Shown: piece by piece, positions 17,794 to 27,405 of the stretch
Numbering within the stretch: the first letter of the stretch is position 1
How the letters are laid out: every line of letters starts with the position of its first letter
NCBI GenBank assembly: GCA_900321105.1
Contig: OOHL01000001.1
Span: forward strand, 1-64,000
Origin: an uncultured Pseudomonadota bacterium
GTDB taxonomy: Bacteria > Pseudomonadota > Alphaproteobacteria > Rs-D84
Reading direction: 5' to 3'
DNA: 64,000 nt
Notes under the pieces: generated by a model
Database searches by the model: none
Seen by the model: the letters and a program-made list of their open reading frames with translations, nothing else
What the model was told of the DNA's origin: nothing
Program-made: the position numbers and the translations under genes

Positions 17794-20034
17794 ATGAATT
17801 TACTTATCGTAGAATCTCCATCAAAAGCAAAAACTATTGAAAAATACCTTGGAAATGGTTGGCGTGTTATTGCATCTGTGGGCCATGTTCGTGATTTGGT
17901 TCCAGAAAGTGGCAGTGTTGATATTCAACATGATTTTAAACCCAAATGGCAAATTATGCCCGGTAAGGAAAAACAATTAAAATTGATAATTGATGAAATA
18001 AAAAAAGCAGATAATGTTTATCTGGCATCAGATCCTGACCGCGAAGGTGAAGCTATTGCATGGCATATCAACGATATTTTAAATTCACGCGATGTATTAA
18101 AAGGTAAAAATGTATATCGTGTTGCTTTCCATGAAATTACAAAAAATGCTATTATTGAAGCATTAAAACATCCACGTGAAATTGATAATAATCTTGTTGA
18201 TGCGTATCTTGTCCGCAGAATTTTAGATTATCTGATTGGCTTTGGAATTTCGCCATTACTTTGGAAAAGAAACCTGGGAAAATCAGCTGGACGCGTTCAA
18301 TCTGTTGCTGTTCGTTTGGTTGTTGATCGTGAAAAAGAAATAGAAAGTTTCAAACCTGTTGAATTTTGGAGTATTACTGCAAATTGTAATTTTAATAAAA
18401 CCGATTTTGATGCTGTTCTTGTCAAAAATAATGGCAAAAAGATAGAAAAAATGACCCTGGAAAACAAATCTATGGTCGAAGATATAGTTAATTCTATCAC
18501 AACGCCAACAATTGGAAAAATTTCAAATATTGAAAAGAAAAAAATTCAAAGACATGCGTATGCACCATTTACAACATCTACATTACAACAGGAAGCCGCG
18601 CGCAAACTTCGTTTTTCATCAAAACGCACAATGGCAACTGCACAAAAATTATATGAACACGGTTTTATTACATATATGCGAACTGATGCAACGAATTTAT
18701 CAAATGAGGCTGTTGCTGAAATTCGTGAATATATCAAAAACGAATATGGCGATAAATTCCTTCCAAAATCAGCAAATATATATGTGACTAAATCTAAAAA
18801 TGCCCAGGAAGCGCATGAAGCAATTCGTCCAACACATTTTTTAAACCAAAAAATAGATTTATCTGGGGATGAATTAAAACTTTATAATTTAATTTGGAAA
18901 CGAACGATTGCGTGCCAAATGTGTAATGCCGAGTTTGATTCTGTATCTGTTGATATAAATGTTAAAAATTCTGTATTTCATTGTGTTGGAACAACGCGTA
19001 CCTTTGATGGATTTATGAAGGTTTATATAGAAGATGTTGACGATGAAAAAGAAAATGATGAAGTAAAATTACCACAATTAAATATTGGCGATGAAGTAAA
19101 TGTTAAATCTTTAAAATCTGAACAACATTTTACACAACCACCGGCACGATTTACCGAGGCTTCTCTTGTTAAAAAACTGGAAGAACTTGGTATAGGTCGT
19201 CCATCAACATATGCGACTATTATGTCAACTATTGTTGACCGTCAATATGTTGAACAAGATAAACAACACCGTTTTCATCCAACAATTTCAGGATGGGTTT
19301 TAATTTCATATTTATCAAATTATTTTAAAGATTTAGTTGATGTTAATTTTACTGCTAAAACCGAAGATACGCTGGACGATGTTTCAAATGGAACACGTGA
19401 TAAATTATCATCATTAAAATCTTTCTGGGGACCAACAGATAAAACTATTGAATCTGTACGTGGTATAAAAACAACAGATATTATTGATAAAGTAAATGAA
19501 TTTATGAATTATCATTTATTCCATGAAAATGGCGACAAATGTCCAAAATGTGGCGGAAAACTTGGAATAAAATTATCTAAATTTGGACCATTTATTGGAT
19601 GTAATAATTATCCAACGTGTAATTATACAATGAAATTATCTGATACTGCCGTACCTGAAAAATCTGTTGAAAATACCGAACAATCTGAAAAAGATTTGGG
19701 CAAAAATATTGTATTTAAAATTGGAAAATATGGTCCATATGTGACTGACGGAAAAAAGAATGTATCTGCAAAAAATTATACAATTGAAACAATTACCTTG
19801 GATGCAGCGCTTGAATTATTAAGTGGCGATAAAAAGAAAATTGAACCTGTTATAATTGGAATAAATCCAGAAACAAATAAACCAATTTATTATTACAGTG
19901 ATGGAAGATATGGTCCATATATTTCATCAAATCGTGTTAATGTTTCGGTTAAAGAAAAACCAAGTTTAGATGCTGCTGTTGATTTAATAAATAATAAACA
20001 ACCAAAAAAATCTTTTAAAACAAAGGTTAAATAA
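17794..20034 (+). CDS. topA: DNA topoisomerase I
   Basis: TopA relaxes negative supercoils. The TOPRIM domain starts LLIVESPSKAKTIEKYLG and includes SDPDREGEAIAWH. The catalytic Tyr lies in FITYMRTD near residue 291, and the gate region reads RPSTYATIMSTIVDRQYVE. A C-terminal C4 zinc finger (CPKCGGKL...CNNYPTCNY, about residue 580) is followed by two zinc-free repeats with KYGPYV and RYGPYI. 746 residues, somewhat shorter than E. coli TopA. It is joined to rodA upstream and dnaG downstream with almost no gap. Confidence 0.96.
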   Translation: MNLLIVESPSKAKTIEKYLGNGWRVIASVGHVRDLVPESGSVDIQHDFKPKWQIMPGKEKQLKLIIDEIKKADNVYLASDPDREGEAIAWHINDILNSRDVLKGKNVYRVAFHEITKNAIIEALKHPREIDNNLVDAYLVRRILDYLIGFGISPLLWKRNLGKSAGRVQSVAVRLVVDREKEIESFKPVEFWSITANCNFNKTDFDAVLVKNNGKKIEKMTLENKSMVEDIVNSITTPTIGKISNIEKKKIQRHAYAPFTTSTLQQEAARKLRFSSKRTMATAQKLYEHGFITYMRTDATNLSNEAVAEIREYIKNEYGDKFLPKSANIYVTKSKNAQEAHEAIRPTHFLNQKIDLSGDELKLYNLIWKRTIACQMCNAEFDSVSVDINVKNSVFHCVGTTRTFDGFMKVYIEDVDDEKENDEVKLPQLNIGDEVNVKSLKSEQHFTQPPARFTEASLVKKLEELGIGRPSTYATIMSTIVDRQYVEQDKQHRFHPTISGWVLISYLSNYFKDLVDVNFTAKTEDTLDDVSNGTRDKLSSLKSFWGPTDKTIESVRGIKTTDIIDKVNEFMNYHLFHENGDKCPKCGGKLGIKLSKFGPFIGCNNYPTCNYTMKLSDTAVPEKSVENTEQSEKDLGKNIVFKIGKYGPYVTDGKKNVSAKNYTIETITLDAALELLSGDKKKIEPVIIGINPETNKPIYYYSDGRYGPYISSNRVNVSVKEKPSLDAAVDLINNKQPKKSFKTKVK

Positions 20035-21657
20035 TTGGCTAAATATGATAATTCTTTTACAGACGAATTAAGACAAAGATTATCTTTGGTTGATGTTATT
20101 TCGCGTCGTGTACCTCTTACTAAAAAAGGTCAAAATTATTGGGGATGTTGCCCATTTCATAATGAAAAAACACCGTCTTTTTCAGTCAGCGAAGATAAAG
20201 GTTTTTATCATTGTTTTGGATGTGGTGAACATGGTGACATTATTTCATTTATCATGAAATCCGAAAATATGGATTTTAAAACAGCTATTAAAGAACTTGC
20301 AGATATGGCTGGGTTAAAAATGCCAGAATTTAAACAAAAATCACCAGAACAAATCGCCGCGGAAGAAAATTATATAAAAATAACTGAACGCACAACGCAA
20401 ATTTATCAAGATTTATTATACAAAGATTCTGGTAAACATGCACTGGAATATATTAAAAATCGTGGTTTTAGTGATGAAATTATAAAAAAATATCGTATTG
20501 GATATGCACCAAAAAATAATATTATTTCATCAACTTTTAATAATATAAATCGTGATAAATTATTATCAACCGGCTTGGTTAGAATTGGTGATTATGGTCC
20601 ATATGATTTTTTTCGTGATAAATTAATGTTCCCTATATTTAATGCACATGGTCAGGTTGTTGCTTTTTCTGGACGTTCACTTGACGGCAGTGAACCTAAA
20701 TATATAAATACAACTGACACAGAATTATTTCATAAACGTCAAACTATATTTGGATTTAATTTTGCACGCGAATCAATTCATCGTAATAATCGCAGTATAA
20801 TTGTCGAAGGTCAAATTGATGCAATTCAAATGCAAAATCACGGTTTTCCAGAAACAGTCGCACCACTTGGTACCGCATTAACCGAAGATCATATTGCAAT
20901 TTTATGTAAATCAAATCGTAATATAACATTTTGTTTTGATGGTGATAATGCCGGACAAAAAGCGGCTGTACGGGCATGTACATTGGTTTTACCATTTTTA
21001 CGCGACAACAGTGATGTTCGTTTTGCATTCGTAACTGGTGGCAAAGATCCAGATGAAATATTAAAAATCGGTGGCAAAGAAGCCATGGATAAAATAATAA
21101 ATAATGCAACACCATTAATTGATTTTTTATGGGATTTTGTAAATAAAAACTTTTTAATAAATACACCTGGGGGGCGTACACAGGCTGAAAAATATTTAAA
21201 AGATTGTACATCTAAAATCACAGATAAAATATTCCAAAACGAAATTGAACAAGAATATAATTCGCGTAAATTCAATCAATGGCATAAATGGAAACAACAA
21301 AAATATACACCAAAAATTGAAATGCCTGATATAGATATAATGACTGAAAATGTTATTAAATCAATTGTTCAAACATATCCAGAACTGGCTGAAAAATATA
21401 CTGAATTTTTAATGTCTTTGAATATATCTTTTGATGATGCACAAAAAACAGATTTATCCATAGAAAATGCGGAAAAATTCATAGTATCTTTAAAATTACA
21501 AAGATATTTAAAATCACTGCAAAACGAAAAAATTGAATTATTATCAAATATACCGGAAAATGCCGGTGATGAATACAGAAATAAATTAAAAGAAATTGAT
21601 GAAAATATTATACAAGCTAATGAAAAACTTGAATTATTACTTGATATAAATAAATAA
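20035..21657 (+). CDS. dnaG: DNA primase DnaG (TTG start)
   Basis: DnaG makes RNA primers for replication. The N-terminal CHC2 zinc finger is seen in CCPFHNEKTPSF and YHCFGCGEHGD; the TOPRIM core has IIVEGQIDAIQ and FDGDNAGQKAA. The gene starts with TTG immediately after the topA stop, with no intergenic base and only a weak AAAGG upstream, suggesting coupling. The 540-residue protein is shorter than the usual 580-650, and the C-terminal DnaB-interacting helical region looks reduced and Lys/Asn-rich. rpoD is not next to it. Confidence 0.94.
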   Translation: MAKYDNSFTDELRQRLSLVDVISRRVPLTKKGQNYWGCCPFHNEKTPSFSVSEDKGFYHCFGCGEHGDIISFIMKSENMDFKTAIKELADMAGLKMPEFKQKSPEQIAAEENYIKITERTTQIYQDLLYKDSGKHALEYIKNRGFSDEIIKKYRIGYAPKNNIISSTFNNINRDKLLSTGLVRIGDYGPYDFFRDKLMFPIFNAHGQVVAFSGRSLDGSEPKYINTTDTELFHKRQTIFGFNFARESIHRNNRSIIVEGQIDAIQMQNHGFPETVAPLGTALTEDHIAILCKSNRNITFCFDGDNAGQKAAVRACTLVLPFLRDNSDVRFAFVTGGKDPDEILKIGGKEAMDKIINNATPLIDFLWDFVNKNFLINTPGGRTQAEKYLKDCTSKITDKIFQNEIEQEYNSRKFNQWHKWKQQKYTPKIEMPDIDIMTENVIKSIVQTYPELAEKYTEFLMSLNISFDDAQKTDLSIENAEKFIVSLKLQRYLKSLQNEKIELLSNIPENAGDEYRNKLKEIDENIIQANEKLELLLDINK

Positions 21658-21659
21658 AT

Positions 21660-21712
21660 AAAAAAATACCGGCCTTTTTGAATATTTTTATCAAAAAAGC
21701 CGGCTTTTTATA
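21660..21712. terminator. Bidirectional terminator between dnaG and ychF
   Basis: A long inverted repeat with CCGGC...GCCGG at its base and T/A-rich upper arms, followed by T5 on the plus strand and A-tracts on the other side, between convergent genes. Confidence 0.8.
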
Positions 21713-21724
21713 AATTATTTTTTA

Positions 21725-22804
21725 TTATACATTAAACAAGAAATGACATATATCACCTTCTTGCATAATATATTCTTTACCGACCAGGCGCATTTTACCG
21801 GCTTCTTTAACAGCAACTTCGCCACCATATTGTAAATAGTCTGCCGGTGAAATTATTTCGGCGCGTATAAATCCACGTTCAAAATCTGTATGTATTTTAC
21901 CAGCTGCCTGTGGCGCGGTCATACCCTTGGTAATTGTCCAAGCATGCGCTTCTTTTGGCCCAACAGTATAAAATGTTTGAAGTCCAAGTGTATCATAACC
22001 TGTATGAATTACTTGATCCAGTCCAGATTCTTTTAATCCCAGTTCATCTAAAAACATTTTACGTTCATCAACATCAACAATTTGTGCAATTTCCATTTCT
22101 ATTTTTGATGAAATTATCAAAACTGGTGATTTACTTGAAAATTTTTCACAAACTAAATCAGAATATTTATTACCACTGCTTGCGGCACTTTCTTCGACAT
22201 TACATACATAAATTACAGGTTTACTTGTTAATAAATTAAAAGGTTTAGAATCAACATCTTGCTCACGTGCCGGAATTGATTTTTCAAGACCTGTTTTTAT
22301 AGCAGTTGCATCAGCAAGTAATTTTACAGCATTTTTATCAAGCCCGTGAACTTTCTTTTCTAATTTTTTAATTTGATTATCAAGACTTTCAATATCAGCC
22401 AACATTAATTCTGTTTCAATTGTTTCAATATCTAATAATGGGTCTATTTTTCCATTAACATGAACAATATCATCGTTTTCAAAACAACGAACAACATGAA
22501 TAATTGCATCTGTTTCTAGAATATTTGAAAGAAATTTATTTCCAAGTCCTTCGCCAGCAGATGCGCCTTTAACTAATCCTGCTATATCAACAATTTCCAG
22601 TTGTGTTGGTATAATACGCTGTGCACCAGCAACAGAGGCTAAATCATGTAATGTTTTATCTGGAACAACAACACGACCAGTATTTGGTTCAATTGTACAA
22701 AACGGATAATTTTGCGCATCTGCCGCGGCACTTTGTGTTAATGCATTAAATAATGTAGATTTTCCAACATTTGGTAATCCAACTATACCACAATTAAATC
22801 CCAT
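21725..22804 (-). CDS. ychF: Redox-responsive ATPase/GTPase YchF (Obg-like)
   Basis: YchF is a conserved ribosome-associated P-loop protein of the Obg family that prefers ATP. The 359 residues show GLPNVGKSTLFNALT (G1), the insert-bearing G3 region DIAGLVKGASAGEGLGNKFL, the G4-like YVCNVEE and a C-terminal TGS domain (LQTFYTVGPKEAHAWTITKG ... DFERGFIRAEI). It has its own promoter region, divergent from the SufB/D-like gene. pth, a frequent neighbour of ychF, is absent. Confidence 0.96.
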   Translation of the reverse strand: MGFNCGIVGLPNVGKSTLFNALTQSAAADAQNYPFCTIEPNTGRVVVPDKTLHDLASVAGAQRIIPTQLEIVDIAGLVKGASAGEGLGNKFLSNILETDAIIHVVRCFENDDIVHVNGKIDPLLDIETIETELMLADIESLDNQIKKLEKKVHGLDKNAVKLLADATAIKTGLEKSIPAREQDVDSKPFNLLTSKPVIYVCNVEESAASSGNKYSDLVCEKFSSKSPVLIISSKIEMEIAQIVDVDERKMFLDELGLKESGLDQVIHTGYDTLGLQTFYTVGPKEAHAWTITKGMTAPQAAGKIHTDFERGFIRAEIISPADYLQYGGEVAVKEAGKMRLVGKEYIMQEGDICHFLFNV

Positions 22805-22880
22805 ATTTTTTCACCAATTAAAGTTGTTTTTTGTTAATATTTTTTATATTATACTTCTATATAATAATTTGGATATAAAT

Positions 22881-23573
22881 ATGTCATACCTTTGGCAAGA
22901 ATTCAATATAAAAACTTATCCAGCGGAAACTTTAGTTTTTCGTGATGGTATTTTTTATAAAGATTTATCTGAATATGAAAGTTGTGAATATACAGCAGAA
23001 AAAAACTTAATATCTGTTATAAAAACACCAAAATTACCAATTCATATTATATATATTGGTGAAATTTCAGGTAATATTGATTTAAATATAGATATAAATG
23101 CTGAAAAATCTAAAATAGAAATGGATTTTAAAACAATTAATAAAAAATCGGCTTTTTTGAATATTTTTATTAAAAACACCGGAAAAAATTCTGTATTTAA
23201 CGGGCAAATTATAGATAAAAATTATAATAATTTAAAAATGAGTGTAATTGGTCAACATCTTGCTGAAAATAGCGGTATTTTTATAAAAACACGTGTAGCG
23301 GCATATAAAAATACTATTACAGATTTATATGGATCTGCAAAAATAGAAAAAAATGCGAAAAATTCAAAATCTGATATATCTTTTTCAGTTTTAGCAGATG
23401 AAAGTGCAAAAATTATATTAAAACCAACACAATATATAAACAGTGTCCCAAAAAATGCTGCGCACAGTGCATCTCTTTATAAACCAAGCGAAAATCAAAT
23501 AAATTATTTATGTACATCTGGTCTTGGCGAAGCAGAAATAAAACAAGTACTTGAAGAAGCGTTTTTAAACTAA
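22881..23573 (+). CDS. SufB/SufD-family Fe-S assembly scaffold protein, short form
   Basis: SufB and SufD form the scaffold complex with SufC for Fe-S cluster assembly. The C-terminal half fits the family beta-helix core and its signature: KNAAHSASLYKPSENQINYLCTSGLGEAEIKQVLEEAFL corresponds to the usual region with the conserved Arg/Gly and L-x-x-x-F end. At 230 residues it is much shorter than SufD (about 400), and the N-terminal helical domain is missing. I start at MSYLWQEF (22881). No sufC, sufS or sufB is nearby, so it is either an orphan SufD or a repurposed paralogue. Confidence 0.7.
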   Translation: MSYLWQEFNIKTYPAETLVFRDGIFYKDLSEYESCEYTAEKNLISVIKTPKLPIHIIYIGEISGNIDLNIDINAEKSKIEMDFKTINKKSAFLNIFIKNTGKNSVFNGQIIDKNYNNLKMSVIGQHLAENSGIFIKTRVAAYKNTITDLYGSAKIEKNAKNSKSDISFSVLADESAKIILKPTQYINSVPKNAAHSASLYKPSENQINYLCTSGLGEAEIKQVLEEAFLN

Positions 23574-23574
23574 A

Positions 23575-23606
23575 AAAAAAATACCCGTTAATACGGGTAT
23601 AAAAAA
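23575..23606. terminator. Bidirectional terminator between the SufB/D-like gene and rpmJ
   Basis: ATACCCGT/ACGGGTAT (23581-23588/23593-23600) with nine A's before and an A/T tract after; it serves two convergent genes. Confidence 0.8.
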
Positions 23607-23624
23607 CATTATCCAGTTGGATTA

Positions 23625-23759
23625 TTATTTTTTCTTGAAGCCCTGTTTTGCCTTTAATTTAGGATTAGAAGGGTCAATCAATATAACTTGTTTACCACGG
23701 CGAATTTGTTTAATATCACCGCGTTTTTTCCAAGCCTTTAAAGAACTTAAAAATTTCAT
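23625..23759 (-). CDS. rpmJ: 50S ribosomal protein bL36, zinc-free form
   Basis: Reading the minus strand from ATG 23759 gives 44 residues beginning MKFLSSLKAWKKRG and continuing IRRGKQVILIDPSNPKLKAKQG, which matches the bL36 pattern (SLK..KKR, RR-G, NP-KA-QG). The zinc-binding Cys/His set of classic bL36 is absent, so this is the C-minus paralogue type. AAAGGAT precedes the ATG. The gene is easy to miss because of its size. It ends before the 23.58-kb terminator. Confidence 0.88.
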   Translation of the reverse strand: MKFLSSLKAWKKRGDIKQIRRGKQVILIDPSNPKLKAKQGFKKK

Positions 23760-24022
23760 ATCAAAATCCTTTTTACCGGGTAATTATAAACCAGATTTAT
23801 AAAAAATCAAATATTTATTATATTTATTTTGTTGTTTTTATTATTTATGTTTATTTTATTAAAAACAGTTTTAAATTTTTTATAAACAGTTTTTAAACAA
23901 AAAAATACTTAAAATCTGCTATTTTTTATAAAATTGTTAATTATTTTTAAAAATATTAAACATGTTTAAAAAATATATATTTTTAATATTTTAAACAAAT
24001 TTTAATAATTTTACTTTTATGC
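23760..24022. other. Very AT-rich gap between divergent rpmJ and virB3
   Basis: About 260 bp made largely of A/T runs (poly-T, TTTAAAC-like words repeated). No credible ORF, tRNA or stable hairpin is visible. It must hold the divergent promoters for rpmJ and the virB3 operon. Repeated AAACA/TTTAAA words may only reflect composition. Confidence 0.6.
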
Positions 24023-24051
24023 TTGTTGAAAAAAGTTGAAATTGTTATAAT
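24023..24051 (+). promoter_or_regulatory. Promoter of the virB3-virB4 operon
   Basis: TTGTTG (24023-24028) and TATAAT (24046-24051) are 17 bp apart. The strong purine-rich SD AGGAGAGAGA follows at 24061-24070. Confidence 0.6.
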
Positions 24052-24072
24052 TAAACCATCAGGAGAGAGATT

Positions 24073-24372
24073 TTGAGGCAAAAAGTTCTGAAAGCTTTGG
24101 CAAATCCGCCGCGCATATTTTATGTGCCTTATACGCTTGCAATCTTAAATTTCCTGATTTGGTTTATTATTTTTATATTTGGAATAATAATTTTTTCAAT
24201 AATTCCACCACATAATATACCTATGTGGTTACCATTGGTATTTTTAGGGATTTTATCACTTGTTCATAGTATACTAGCTTTTTATTCAAAAAAAGATCCA
24301 CAAATATCTCAACTAATATTTTCAAATATAAAAATAATAAAAAACAAGGTTCCACGGAAATTAGTAGTATAA
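24073..24372 (+). CDS. virB3: VirB3-like type IV secretion protein (TTG start)
   Basis: VirB3 is a small inner-membrane component of type IV secretion systems that works with the VirB4 ATPase. The 99-residue product starts at a TTG two bases after the SD AGGAGAGAGA, opens with VLKALANPPRIFYVPY (typical of VirB3, which often starts ...LF.G.TRP..), and carries two membrane segments (about residues 24-45 and 50-68). It lies 3 bp before virB4. Identification rests on topology, the N-terminal motif and gene order. Confidence 0.82.
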   Translation: MRQKVLKALANPPRIFYVPYTLAILNFLIWFIIFIFGIIIFSIIPPHNIPMWLPLVFLGILSLVHSILAFYSKKDPQISQLIFSNIKIIKNKVPRKLVV

Positions 24373-24375
24373 AAA

Positions 24376-26790
24376 ATGGAAAAATTATTTAATTATTTTG
24401 CTGGAAATACAGATTCTATGACATTGACATTAGTTATAATATCAATGACTGTTATATTTGTTTTTTTGGTTTTATTAATATATATACCAACAATTACAAA
24501 AAAAATTTTTCCAAAATTTGGTTATGTGAAATATTCAGATTATTTACCTTTTAATAAAGTTTTTAGCGATAACAGTTTATCTATTGATGATGGAAGTTTA
24601 GTTAGGGTTTATAAAATAAATGGTATTCAAACTAATATGATGAGCGATGAAAATCGTGAAAAAATGCTTGATTTAAGGGCTCAATTATTTAATCAAATTA
24701 ATGATCCTGATGTTTATTTACGTTTTTTTACAATTCGTGATTTTATAGATCAAAGAACAAATTATGAATTTGATCAGCCAATTCTTCAAAAAATATATAA
24801 TAAATGGAATAATCAAGGATTAAAGATTTATTTAAATAATTATTATGTTGTTGTATCTGTTCATGGTCAAAATAATCGTGATAAATTAAATCAATGTTGT
24901 AATTATGTTGAATCTATATTATCTGCATATAAACCAATTTTATTAAAAAATAATGATAAAGAAAATATAGCAACTTTTTTTGGAAGAATTTTATCACCTG
25001 TATCAAAACCAATAATTAAAAAATGTGATGATAATATAAAAAGTCTTGTAAGTGTTGATAATGTTGAATTTTTAAAAAATGGAATTATTACATATACCAG
25101 TGGTGATAAAACATATTATACAGCTGCACTTTCTTTTAAAATGTCACCAGATTATATGGATGAAGAATTTTTTGATACAATTTCAACAATTCAATGTGAA
25201 ATGATATGTATGAATGCTTTTCATATTTTACAAAGCAGTGATATAGAATATTTAATGCGTCAACATCGTTCAACAATTACTGATGAAACAGAAGAATCTA
25301 CACTTGAACAAATAAGTGAAGCACAAAATCAGATGGATGAAAATAAAACAGGTAATCAAACATTAGTAGATTATTATCCTTTGTTTATGCTGTTTGGAAA
25401 ATCAATAGATGAATTAAATGGGTATATAAATGAATTTAAGAAAATATCTGCATCATTTGGTATATCACCAGTTGTTGAAAATTATGCATCCAAGGTTTCT
25501 TTCTTTACACAATTACCTGGTTTTGATGTTTTCCCAAGAATATTTAAAATGTTATCAAAAACAGCCGCGACATCTATACCACTTTCATCTATGCCAACAG
25601 GTGTTAAAAACAGTGATTGGGGTCCTGGGCCACTGGTTGTTTTCCCAACAGCCCAAGGAACACCTTATCAATTTCAATTTCATGTTTCTGATAAACCTGC
25701 TGCGGTTGGACATACATTAACAATTGGTCCAACTGGTGGTGGTAAAACAACATTATTTTCATTTTTAATAGCGCAATCTTTGCGTCATCCAAAACTGAAA
25801 GCATTTTTCTTTGATCGTAACAAGGGTGCTGAAATATTTACATTATCAGTTGGTGGTAAATATATAACAATGAACGGTAAAGAAAAAGATTCAAGCAAAG
25901 ATACATTTTTAACACATTTAAATCCATTAAAAATGCCAGATAGTAGTAGTAATCGTGCATTTTTACGCAGATGGTTTTCAATGATAACAGGTGTTAATGA
26001 TGTGGTTTCTCAGGATGAAATTGCGCGCGCAGTATCTGTAAATTTTGATTATTTACAAGACAAAGACAGATTATTAAAAAATCTTTATGAAAGTTGTTTT
26101 TCGTCCACAGGTCAAATGCGTGGTGAATTAAAGAAATGGATTGATCCATTGCAATATGGCGATATATTTAATGAAGAAAATGATACATTGGATTTAAACT
26201 CACGTTTAACAACATTTGATTTTACAGAAATTTTACAAGATGAAATACTGGCACCAGCGGTAATATCTTATATTTTACACCGTATAAATAATATAACTGT
26301 ATCCGGTGGAAATCCGTCACTTATTATGATTGATGAAACAGCACCAATGTTGGAAAATAAGATGTTTCGTGATAATTTTATTACAGGATTACAAGAAGGA
26401 CGTAAAAATCGTCAGGCATATATGGTTGCATTTCAACGCGCCAATGTTCTTGATAAACTTGGAATAGGTGATGTTGTTCGTGGTCAGGCACAAACTGTAT
26501 TATTCTTCCGTAATCCAGCCGCAGACGTAAGTGATTATGAAAAATGGAATCTTAATCCACTTGAAATGGCATTTATAAAAGGTCAAGCATATCCAAATCT
26601 AAAACGTGCGGTATTATTATCACGCCCTGTTAACGGCGAATCCGTGATTTTAAACACTGAACTGGGTGGACTTGGAAATATGTTACGTTTATTTGAATCT
26701 GGTCGTTCATCGGTATTACTGGCTGAAGAATTATATAAAACATATGGAAATAATTTTGTTGCAGAATATTTAAAAAAGCAAACAATGTAA
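24376..26790 (+). CDS. virB4: Type IV secretion ATPase VirB4
   Basis: VirB4 (TrbE/CagE family) is the AAA+ motor at the base of type IV secretion systems. The 804-residue protein has a hydrophobic N-terminal segment (residues 16-35), an N-terminal domain with RFFTIRD, Walker A GPTGGGKT near residue 450, FFFDRNKGAEIF, Walker B LIMIDETAPML near residue 650, and the conserved GLQEGRKNRQ and FFRNPAAD regions. Length agrees with the family. Only virB3 and an unknown secreted protein accompany it; in Rickettsiales the T4SS genes are also scattered in small islets. Confidence 0.94.
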   Translation: MEKLFNYFAGNTDSMTLTLVIISMTVIFVFLVLLIYIPTITKKIFPKFGYVKYSDYLPFNKVFSDNSLSIDDGSLVRVYKINGIQTNMMSDENREKMLDLRAQLFNQINDPDVYLRFFTIRDFIDQRTNYEFDQPILQKIYNKWNNQGLKIYLNNYYVVVSVHGQNNRDKLNQCCNYVESILSAYKPILLKNNDKENIATFFGRILSPVSKPIIKKCDDNIKSLVSVDNVEFLKNGIITYTSGDKTYYTAALSFKMSPDYMDEEFFDTISTIQCEMICMNAFHILQSSDIEYLMRQHRSTITDETEESTLEQISEAQNQMDENKTGNQTLVDYYPLFMLFGKSIDELNGYINEFKKISASFGISPVVENYASKVSFFTQLPGFDVFPRIFKMLSKTAATSIPLSSMPTGVKNSDWGPGPLVVFPTAQGTPYQFQFHVSDKPAAVGHTLTIGPTGGGKTTLFSFLIAQSLRHPKLKAFFFDRNKGAEIFTLSVGGKYITMNGKEKDSSKDTFLTHLNPLKMPDSSSNRAFLRRWFSMITGVNDVVSQDEIARAVSVNFDYLQDKDRLLKNLYESCFSSTGQMRGELKKWIDPLQYGDIFNEENDTLDLNSRLTTFDFTEILQDEILAPAVISYILHRINNITVSGGNPSLIMIDETAPMLENKMFRDNFITGLQEGRKNRQAYMVAFQRANVLDKLGIGDVVRGQAQTVLFFRNPAADVSDYEKWNLNPLEMAFIKGQAYPNLKRAVLLSRPVNGESVILNTELGGLGNMLRLFESGRSSVLLAEELYKTYGNNFVAEYLKKQTM

Positions 26791-26793
26791 TAT

Positions 26794-27405
26794 ATGTTTA
26801 AAAAAATTGCTTTTTTATTATGTTTAATAGTTCCGAATTTTGTATTTGCGGACGACTGTTTGGATTATAAAATAACACCAAAAATAACTATAAAATCACC
26901 AGTTTGGACAAAAAGTGTGGTTCAACCATTAAAATCTATGGATGTTTTACATGGTGATGTTATTGCTACACTGGTTGATGAATTTGAAATAACCACAGAT
27001 TTAACATCAATAGAAGATGGTTTTTGTGTTGCATTAAAAAATATAGATGTGATAATAGGATATTCTGATTTCTTGGTTCAAATAGATAAATCACATCAAA
27101 TAGATTCATGTTCATATAATGCAATTTTACAACATGAAGATGAACATATAAGGGCTTATTTATCAGTAATTGAAGATAATCAACAAATATTTCAAAAATC
27201 AATAGAAAATGCAGCAAATTCAATAGCACCAATATTCATCAAAAATGAAAAAGATATAGAATTTGCAATTGATAAATTAAATAATGAATTACAATCACAT
27301 CCAGATATTATATTGTTAAAACAACAAATTCGTGCAGAAGAAGAAATTCGTAATAAATATGTTGATATAAATGATACAGGCGAAACATTAAAAAAATGCT
27401 ATTAA
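26794..27405 (+). CDS. Secreted protein with HExxH zinc-protease-like motif
   Basis: A signal peptide (about residues 1-19, cleavage near FA-DD) is followed by a 184-residue periplasmic or secreted domain. The central segment NAILQHEDEHIRAYLSVIEDN contains HExxH (HEDEH), resembling DUF922-type zinc proteases, where a similar helix begins after an alanine/leucine-rich strand. Four cysteines could form disulfides. A Glu-rich helix ends the protein. It starts 3 bp after virB4, so it is probably co-expressed with the secretion ATPase. Its stop overlaps the convergent next gene by 4 bp. Enzyme activity is inferred from the motif only. Confidence 0.6.
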   Translation: MFKKIAFLLCLIVPNFVFADDCLDYKITPKITIKSPVWTKSVVQPLKSMDVLHGDVIATLVDEFEITTDLTSIEDGFCVALKNIDVIIGYSDFLVQIDKSHQIDSCSYNAILQHEDEHIRAYLSVIEDNQQIFQKSIENAANSIAPIFIKNEKDIEFAIDKLNNELQSHPDIILLKQQIRAEEEIRNKYVDINDTGETLKKCY

